Translations under genes and position numbers: made by a program | NCBI GenBank assembly: GCA_030770535.1 | Contig: JASVEC010000004.1 | Span: forward strand, 1,612,001 to 1,676,000 | Length of the DNA stretch: 64,000 nucleotides | Direction: 5' to 3' | DNA from: Batkoa obscura | Taxonomy: Eukaryota > Entomophthoromycota > Entomophthoromycetes > Entomophthorales > Batkoaceae | Shown: positions 56,709 to 64,000 of the stretch, piece by piece | Layout: each line of letters starts with the position of its first letter | Position numbering within the stretch: position 1 is the first letter of the stretch | Notes under the pieces: model-generated | Database searches by the model: none | What the model saw: the letters and a program-made list of their open reading frames with translations, nothing else | What the model was told of the DNA's origin: nothing

Positions 56709-57138
56709 CTTTGATTTTAGATTTCTATTTGTATATCCGTTTTTAATACAAAAAATTGAAATATTCAAATTTGTATTTTTTATAAATCTTTTCAATTTTT
56801 AAAATAGCCTTTAGATCCCCCCAATCAAGTCAACTCTTTTTACTACAATTTGCAAAAGTAATTGAAATAAGTAGGGAGTTTGCAATTTATAAACAGTTAT
56901 ATTTCTACTTTTATTACCAATTTCACAATGAATAAGTTAGAATTAATTCCATTTGAGTGTCATTTACTTTGATGAACTTTTTTCTCTTTGATTTATTACA
57001 ACTACTAAAATAATTCACTATTTATAGCTATTTTTTAAAATAATAATAATTTCAAAAAAAACTCAAAAATAATCCAGCTATTTATAATGCTAACAAAAAA
57101 ATAACTTAAATCTTTATTAAAATCCCATATAACACTTA
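56709..57138. other. Intergenic, nothing identified
   Basis: AT-rich 430 bp between Tim13 and the 3' end of the KY-like gene. Nothing recognised. Confidence 0.5.
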
Positions 57139-60133
57139 TTAAATACACCTATAACACGCCACATTAATCCAAGGATCTCTTTTACTAGCCCTCTCTTGTT
57201 TATTTTCCACCATATAAGAAATTGCCCATTGACCTCTTTCCCTTAAGGTTACATTAGCTACATAACCTTGATCCCCAGGATAATAAACAAATTTATGAAT
57301 TTTCATTGAAGGAGATCTTAATGCTAATTTAAAATGATAGGATTCTAATATGGATGGTAATACATGAAATCGATAATTTATATTATATAATAAATCAAAA
57401 TTAACAGGTTCTATTATAAAAAATTGTTTTGGACTTGGTAATAATTTAACAAATTCTTCAGGTGATTTATGTCCATTGTGTTCTAATTTTATAGAAAAAC
57501 AAAAAGGTAATTGATATTTTGATGATTCCTTTGGATACCCACAACGTACTTTTAATATTGCTCTATTTTCTTTACCTTTAATTCGTATCATTATTTTACA
57601 ATATCTTCCATTTTCTCTTGATTTACATTGTACTAATGGTAAAAATTTTTTAAAATTGGAATTATTTTTAAATTCAATTGTTTCAATTTCAGCAGAACAT
57701 TGCATATCTTGTGGTATCATTAAATTTAATTCACCTGTTTCATCTTCATTAACTGTAATTAAACTTTCTGGTAAATCTAACATCTTAATACCATAATCAA
57801 AGAAATGAGATGTAGCAAATGGTAGTAATTGAAATAATGAATAAGTTATTGTTGGTTTTAAATATTGATATTTTTCTAATATTGGAAAATGAGTAAATAT
57901 CATTTTGCTTGGATTTGTTAAAAAATAAAATTGATCTAATTTTTTACTTAAATTAAAAACATGTGTTGATACTGCTAATCCACAATCTATTAATCTATAA
58001 TATCCTTGTATTTTAACTATTAAAACAAAATATAAATAAATATTACATTATTATTATATGTTAGTTACCTGAATTCCAAGCATGATTAATAACTGGAGTT
58101 TTATCCAAATCATATGCATCATTAGGATCTAATATTAAAATAAAATTTAAAATTAAAATATGTATTAATTATAATTTGATTTAATTTACTTTTCAATACA
58201 CCTTCAACAACTTCACATTCTAAACCAGCACAATAAATCATTGCTTTGAACAAATTAGCAAATCCAAATTTTTTACATGAACCTCTAATTAACACTGCTT
58301 TAGCAGATTCTGAATATTCCGTATTGTCATTATCATCTTCATCTTCACTATTTGAACTATCGCTACTACTATTACTATTATTATCACTATTATTATTATT
58401 ATTACTATCTTCACTATTATTATTATTATCTTCTTCATCTGAATTATCATTTTCTTCATCAGAAGAATCTAATAGATTAATAGGAGATTGATTATCATAA
58501 TGAATATTATTAGTAATCCAAGTAAATATTGCTCGTATTTTTTGCCAGTCATATTTTAAACCAACTATTATATTTTGATTAACTAATTCTTCTATTGACA
58601 TTTGTTTATTGTATTTAATTGTTTGTACTTTTATATCAATTTCTTCAAAATCACTTTCTATTAATTTAAATATTATATCATACTTAGTATATTATTATTA
58701 TATTATTATATATTATTCTTACCATCAAAATCAAATCCATCCGCTTCTTTATCAATTACTGGAACTGAAGCACTAAAATAATTTATTTAATATTATTTAA
58801 TTATAATATAAAATAATATTATATTTACCTTAATAATTGAATACAATTATTAACTTTAATTGGATGAAATTTAGAACTATTCCTTTTGAATACTTTGTCT
58901 AATAATAATAATAATAAAATTATATTAATATTCTATCTTATAAAAAACAATGCTATTTTAAACTTACTGTTTAATTGATTATTATTATTATTTCCAATTC
59001 TAAAGCTTTCCTTTACTTTTAATATTGGATTTTTAATTTGAGGTTTATCCGATAATGGAGATGATACAATTGGTGAAAAATCTTTTGATTGATTTAATGT
59101 TAAAAATGGTTTTGGTGATCTTAAATAACTTTCTGTTAATCTTTTACTTGCTTTTTCTTTACTTAATCTAGGTGGTGGTAACGGGGATCCAGGCCCTGTT
59201 TCTTTTTGTGATGTACTATTACTATTATTATTATTATTATTATTATTATTTCCATTGTTCATTCTTAATTTATTAAAATTATTCATTTTTTCTTCTAACA
59301 CAACTGATGTATGTAATGTTTTTGCTACTCCTTTATTATTATTTCCAATATTGTTTAAATTTTCTTCAGTTACTTTTAAAGTAATATCCGCTAATAAAGC
59401 ATCTAAATTCTCTTGACTATCTGCTTCTTCTAAATCTAATATTTCATTTTCTTCATATTCTTTCTTTACTTTTTCCACTTTCCTCTCTTTCTTTTCTACT
59501 TTCCTTTCTTCTATTATTTCATTTTCTTCTTCTTCTTCTTCTTGTTTATTATTATTGTTATTATTACTATCAATATCTCTTTCATTTTCTATTTCCATTG
59601 ATATATTATTATCCATCCATTGATTAATACCTAACATTTCTGTATTTGGACTATCATTTTGATGAGGAAATAATCCTAAATGATGAGAAGAAGCAATAGG
59701 AGGAGTACCAAAAGTTAAATGATGTCCTAAATCATCTCTTTTCTTTTTAGAAGGTAACCGAGGTAAAGGTTTCCTTGGAGTAGATAAATTACTATTAGTG
59801 TAAATAGCAGGGGATGCTTGATAATAATATTGATTATCATAACCAGGTTCTGTAAGATAATTATAATCATATTGATTATATTGTTGATTAGGATCATAAT
59901 AATAATAATCTTGGGGAAGTTGAGAGTGTAATAGTGGTTGTGATTGGTGTGGATAATAATGAGTTGGACTATTATTATAATAATCATAATGAATATCTTG
60001 TATTGGTGGTGTAGCACTTTCATATTCATAATAGTACTCATAAGGATTATTTGAGTTGTAAACTGCTGTTTGCTCATACATTGAATGTCTATTATTAACA
60101 TTATAGTAATTTTGATTATCATAATATATTTGC

Positions 60134-60167
<34 letters not shown>

Positions 60168-60480
60168 GATAATCATTATCATAAACTTCTCCATTGTCCG
60201 GATGCATCATCATGGGTTGATAATAAGGCGATTCATTATTAATGTAACAATATTGTTCATAGAAATAGTCGTTATTCGTGGGCATTGATTGTGGTCTTGG
60301 ACTTTTTTCTGGTTTTTTTTCCCTTGCTCTTGGTGTAGGTAGTGGTCGACTATTACTTCTCCCTACTCGTTGAGTTGATTCAACATTATGAGTTTTATGC
60401 TCTGTATCTGCCATAGCTAATAATATTTCTTCTAAATTTAAATCAGATACACTCTGTCGCCGTTGGCTTTGGGAGTCCAT
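57139..60480 (-). CDS. KY-type transglutaminase-like (kyphoscoliosis peptidase family) protein
   Basis: About seven exons. The first (near 58967-60480) encodes some 500 disordered residues with polyglutamine, polyasparagine and Tyr-rich stretches, prolines and a Lys/Glu coiled segment. Middle exons lead into a transglutaminase-like core: DWQKIRAIFTWITNNIHYD, then an acidic Ser/Asn insertion of some 50 residues, ESAKAVLIRGSCKKFGFANL with the candidate nucleophile Cys, PVINHAWNSVKIQGYYRLID with the catalytic His and Asp. THFPILEKYQYLKP then opens the C-terminal KY-specific repeats. The Cys lies one residue further from the GFANLF helix than is usual (CxGYA), so activity is uncertain. Related fungal proteins such as Cyk3 act at the division septum. 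A similar scaffold role is inferred only. Confidence 0.8.
60131..60169. repeat. TTG/CAA microsatellite coding polyglutamine
   Basis: About 13 TTG triplets, CAA on the minus strand, encode a Gln run in the N-terminal part of the KY-like protein. Pure CAA use suggests a young, length-variable tract. Confidence 0.85.
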
Positions 60481-61115
60481 TTTGTTAATTGTATTGTTTT
60501 ATTACTATTATAGTCTAATTTTTTTAAAAAAGATTACAAATTCAAATTTTTTGATTTTTGATTTATTCATGTGTTGACTACCAATGAAATGAATGATTAA
60601 TTACTCTGAGCCCACGTTTTTTTTAACAACTCATCATTAGATTACTATCTTAAAAATTACTATTTATAGTAAAATAATACAAAATAAAAAATTTATATTA
60701 CTCTTATTACATTATACCAATATAGTAATAGTGAAAAGCATAATTAACAAAAATAAAGAAAGCATTAACCAAATAAGTGGATCATTTGTAATATAATAAC
60801 AAAATATAAAAAAGTATATTAGATATCATTATTTTAAAAATATGTTAGGCCTTTCCTCTTTACACCTTCTCATCACATTATTATAAACTTAATTCCGACA
60901 ATATTTCACTTTAATTTCAGATACCTTAAATAGTATTGATACAAATGCATTCTTCTATTGCCTTTTCTTATAACATCTAAACTTAGGTAAATCTCCAATA
61001 AATTAGGTGTAATATTAAGACTCATTTATCATTTCTTTTTATTATAATAAACGCTACTTTAAACTAATAATTTATAAAAATACCAATTTTTATTTGATAT
61101 AAAATCTTAAATTTT
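60481..61115. other. Intergenic, nothing identified
   Basis: About 635 bp of AT-rich DNA between the KY-like gene start and the 3' end of the MOCS1-like gene. No repeat copy was seen. Confidence 0.5.
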
Positions 61116-63394
61116 TTATTCTTCTTTCCTATCAAAAGTACCATTTTTCCCGCCAGATTTATGTATTACCATCACATCAAAAATTACTGCCTTAGGATCC
61201 ACTGCTTTACACATATCAAAAATGGTCAATGCGGTAATCGTAACTGCCATTAAAGCTTCCATTTCCACACCAGTTTTACCACTACATTTCACCATACCAA
61301 TAATTTTAATTATTCCAAACATATCTTCTTTTATATTTTCAATTTCAATCTCAATTTCAATTTTATCTAATAATATATTATGACATAAAGGTATTAATCC
61401 ACTAGTCATTTTTGCTCCTTGAATACCAGCTATTTGGGCAACAGTCAATACATCCCCTTTTTTATTTTTTTTATATAAAACTTCTTCATTATTTGGATCT
61501 CTTATTTGTTCCATAGCTTCTTTACTTAACCTTATTTTAGCTTGGGCTTTAGCTATTCTTTTACTTTCAGTTTTATCGCCTACATCCACCATGGATGGTC
61601 TACCTGTATTTGGATCAATATGACTTAATGTATTAAATTTTTTTGTCGAATATAGACGTAGCTGTGAAGTATTAGTTCTTATCGGGAGTAATGAATAGTT
61701 GAAATTGTTTGATTTGTAAACCCCATTAGGATTAGATGACTTCAAATGAGATAAATAAGAGTGAACATAAGTAACGGGAAGTAATAAATCTATTAAAATT
61801 AAAAATAAGCTAACTTAATAATAATAAATTATAAATAGAATGATTTAATAATGAAGACTATATTATTATATTATTATATATTATATATTATATATTATTA
61901 TTATATTATTATTCTACATTAATTTTATTATTAACCACCAATTAATATCATTGGTCTATTTTTTGATTTTGCTAATTCTAACATACCAGCATGTTTCGGT
62001 GATTTCTTTTTTACTGCTATGGATATCAATTGTTTTATTTCTTCTTCATTAACTTGTTTCCTTAACAAATCTCTTAAACTTATTTCTGAATTTCCAAATA
62101 AACATACCTATTATAATATTAAATTATATTATTGTTATGTCATTATTAAATTGTATTCTAATTTACTTTTAAATTGCCATCCGCTGTTATTCTTAATCGA
62201 TTACATGTCGAACAAAAATGTTCAGTCATGGAACTAATAAATCCAAAATTACCTTTATATCCATTCACTTGATAATGCTAAATAAAAATAAATTAACTAA
62301 TTTATTTATTATTATTATTATCTTACTTTTGTAGTATCATTTTTATCATCTATAATTTTATTATATTCAGGATATTCATTACCAATCATTTTTAATAATT
62401 CTTTATAAGGTACTAATTTTTTATCACTCCATTTATTACCTATAATAATAATGAAACAATAAACAATAAACTCTTACTACTATTAAATATATATATATAT
62501 AACTTACCATCAAAAGGCATATATTCAATAAACCTTACACTAATTTTTCTATCTTTAGTTAATTGAATGAATTTAGGTACTTCTATTTCATTCACTCCTT
62601 TAATAACTACACAATTTATTTTTAAATGTTCTATATTTAATCGTTCTGCTTCATCTAAACACTCCATTATTTTATTAAAGCCTAAATTCATTTATATATA
62701 AAAAAACAATGCAAAATTAAACTTTAATAATTTACCATTCCTCCTTGTCATTAGTTGATATTGAAATGGGTCTAAAGTATCCAAACTTAAATTTAATGTA
62801 TTTAATCCATATTGAATCAATTGAGGTAATTTTCTTTTTAATGCAATACCATTGGACGTCATTGCTATTGATTTTAAGCCTAAATCTTTTAATTCAGATA
62901 AACCAGCTAAATTAAATTTTTATTTTTTATTTTTTAATTAATTTATTTTTAATAATTAATATTACCAACTAATTCAATAATATCTTTTCTAATCGATGGC
63001 TCACCACCAGTTAATCGAATTTTATCTACTCCTTCACACACAAATAACTTTGCTAATTGAAGTATCTCAGTAGTTGTTAATAACTCATTATTTGGTGTCA
63101 ATTCAATTCCTTCTTCGGGCATACAATAAGTACCTAATAATTTTTACAATTAATCATAGTTATTGGTGGATAACCATTGTAGTTACATCTCAAATTACAA
63201 CGTTCAGTTAAGGAAATGCGTAAATAATTATGAGTTCGTTTGTGTAAGTCGGTTAATGTGGAGTTCAACTAAGAAGTTGTAAGGCTTGTAATATAAAAAA
63301 TAGGGAATTGAGCTACCCTCTTAGCATAATATTGGTTAGCAAATGACAATCTTTGTATCGGCTTTAACTTTAATACTGGTTTTGTAAAGAACAT
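61116..63394 (-). CDS. Fused MoaA-MoaC molybdopterin precursor synthase (MOCS1-like)
   Basis: Converts GTP to cyclic pyranopterin monophosphate, the first step of molybdenum cofactor synthesis, in mitochondria. About eight exons. A targeting-type start [20 protein letters not shown] splices to [17 protein letters not shown]. The radical-SAM cluster motif CNLRCTYC is completed across an intron that splits the second Cys codon as [38 protein letters not shown] and VCLFG give the second iron-sulfur site. After RPMILIG a linker leads into Moa[41 protein letters not shown], and [20 protein letters not shown] up to [14 protein letters not shown]. Both halves keep their signature residues, so the fusion looks functional. 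In the animal gene the two parts are also joined, though alternative splicing separates them. Confidence 0.93.
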
Positions 63395-63887
63395 TTATAG
63401 AATAAAAAAATAAAAAGCTAAGAATTTACTTTTATGGTGAAAAAGTTTTGTAATGCAAAAAACTACGAAAGCAGTATTATAGTTGGTTAAATTTCACAGC
63501 TTGGATAAATAAAAAATTGAATTATACAGTTTAGTTTGGAATGAAATTCTGCAAAATTTAAAAGAGTGACTAACTTTTAGTCACATTTACATGATATACA
63601 GTTCAAAAAAATTATAAATTAAACATCGAAGTAAAAAAACATTCTTGTCTATCCTTATTTAAATCTCGGCAAAACCTTTCTTCTATTTTCTAAGATACCT
63701 TTATGTTTATTTTCATTTTCTAATAAATAAACTTAACAAAAAATTCATCTATAAAGTTACATAATTTAGCTTATGAAATTGATTGGTAAATAAATGCCAA
63801 TTTTTGAAAAATTGGAAATCTAATCAAATGCAAAAACAAAAATTGTATTATCAATTTATCAATTTATTTCTATCCCTCAAAAAAAAA
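63395..63887. other. Intergenic between divergent genes
   Basis: About 490 bp of AT-rich DNA between the MOCS1-like start and a plus-strand ATG at 63888. Probably both promoters. No motif assigned. Confidence 0.5.
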
Positions 63888-64000
63888 TGAGTTTAAACTG
63901 TAATAGTTTAAATAATAACATGATTATAATTCCAGATGAAGGACCGGAAGAATACGAAGTAGAAACTATAATTTGTCATGTATTTGATGATAATGAAGTA
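63888..64000 (+). CDS. Start of a second chromodomain protein (cut by window end)
   Basis: ATG at 63888 opens a frame of 37 codons to the window edge: MSLNCNSLNNNMIIIPDEG, then EEYEVETIICHVFDDNEV. EEYEVExIICHxxxxxxV is the opening strand of a chromodomain, as in HP1 and chromodomain helicases. The aromatic-cage Tyr is present. The rest lies beyond the window. Another chromodomain gene lies at the other end of the window (1325-2037). Confidence 0.6.

Noticed and set aside
59727-60194. 155-codon Ile/Asn-rich frame on the minus strand
   Set aside because: Shifted-frame shadow of the low-complexity first exon of the KY-like gene.
60085-60288. Polyleucine frame on the plus strand
   Set aside because: Antisense shadow of the CAA-coded polyglutamine tract in the KY-like gene.

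Overview
The window reads as nuclear DNA of a very AT-rich early-diverging fungus. Coding genes are broken by many short GT-AG introns, mostly about 45-75 nt. The gene set is fungal: a White-Collar-1-type photoreceptor, a DUF4211 nuclear protein, a UPF0658 Golgi membrane protein, a probable DASH/Duo1 subunit, a YABBY/HMG-like small protein and secreted dipeptidyl-peptidase V. TAM41, tafazzin and TIM13 show ordinary aerobic mitochondria, which argues against the anaerobic gut fungi. Entomophthoromycotina such as Conidiobolus would fit the base composition and gene content, but that placement is inference.

Layout. 1-1173: 3' part of an SLC35F5-like transporter. 1325-2037: an HP1-type chromodomain/chromoshadow protein in four small exons on the minus strand. 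4208-9076: SNF2/STH1-type remodelling ATPase. 9355-11414: a CBS-domain protein and an EIF1AD-like protein. 12551-14997: White-Collar-1-like LOV/PAS protein. 15-18 kb: gene-free DNA with clustered small inverted-repeat elements. 18568-25837: TAM41, adenosine kinase, a PPR protein, prefoldin 6, EMC5 and a YABBY/HMG-like protein. 28050-31694: PRP22/DHX8 splicing helicase. 32043-36261: an acyl-CoA-binding-domain protein, tafazzin and two tandem C2-domain proteins.

36538-47117 is a large palindrome. Two DPP V genes point outward from a centre that carries the ends and a transposase-gene fragment of a DNA transposon, two LTR-like fossils and a 58-unit TTA microsatellite. The arms pair without an indel for 4.07 kb. 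They differ by one LTR-like insertion, for which the left arm preserves the empty site, and by microsatellite length.

47981-64000: UPF0658 protein, DUF4211 protein, Duo1-like protein, RNase H1, an acidic protein with an acylation-type N-terminus, a HAPSTR1-like protein, TIM13, a KY-type transglutaminase-like protein, a fused MoaA-MoaC (MOCS1) molybdopterin enzyme, and the start of a second chromodomain gene.

Themes. Chromatin genes (HP1, SNF2, edge chromodomain) and mitochondrial membrane/lipid genes (TAM41, tafazzin, TIM13, plus a neighbouring ACBP) recur, but no operon-like organisation is seen. About a dozen copies of one 95-108 bp inverted-repeat element with ATATGGGGATG ends lie in the intergenic spaces. 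The same end sequence bounds the larger transposon at the palindrome centre, which suggests that transposon family as the MITE parent. Part of each multi-exon call rests on splice sites I picked by eye, so internal exon borders are less certain than the product calls.
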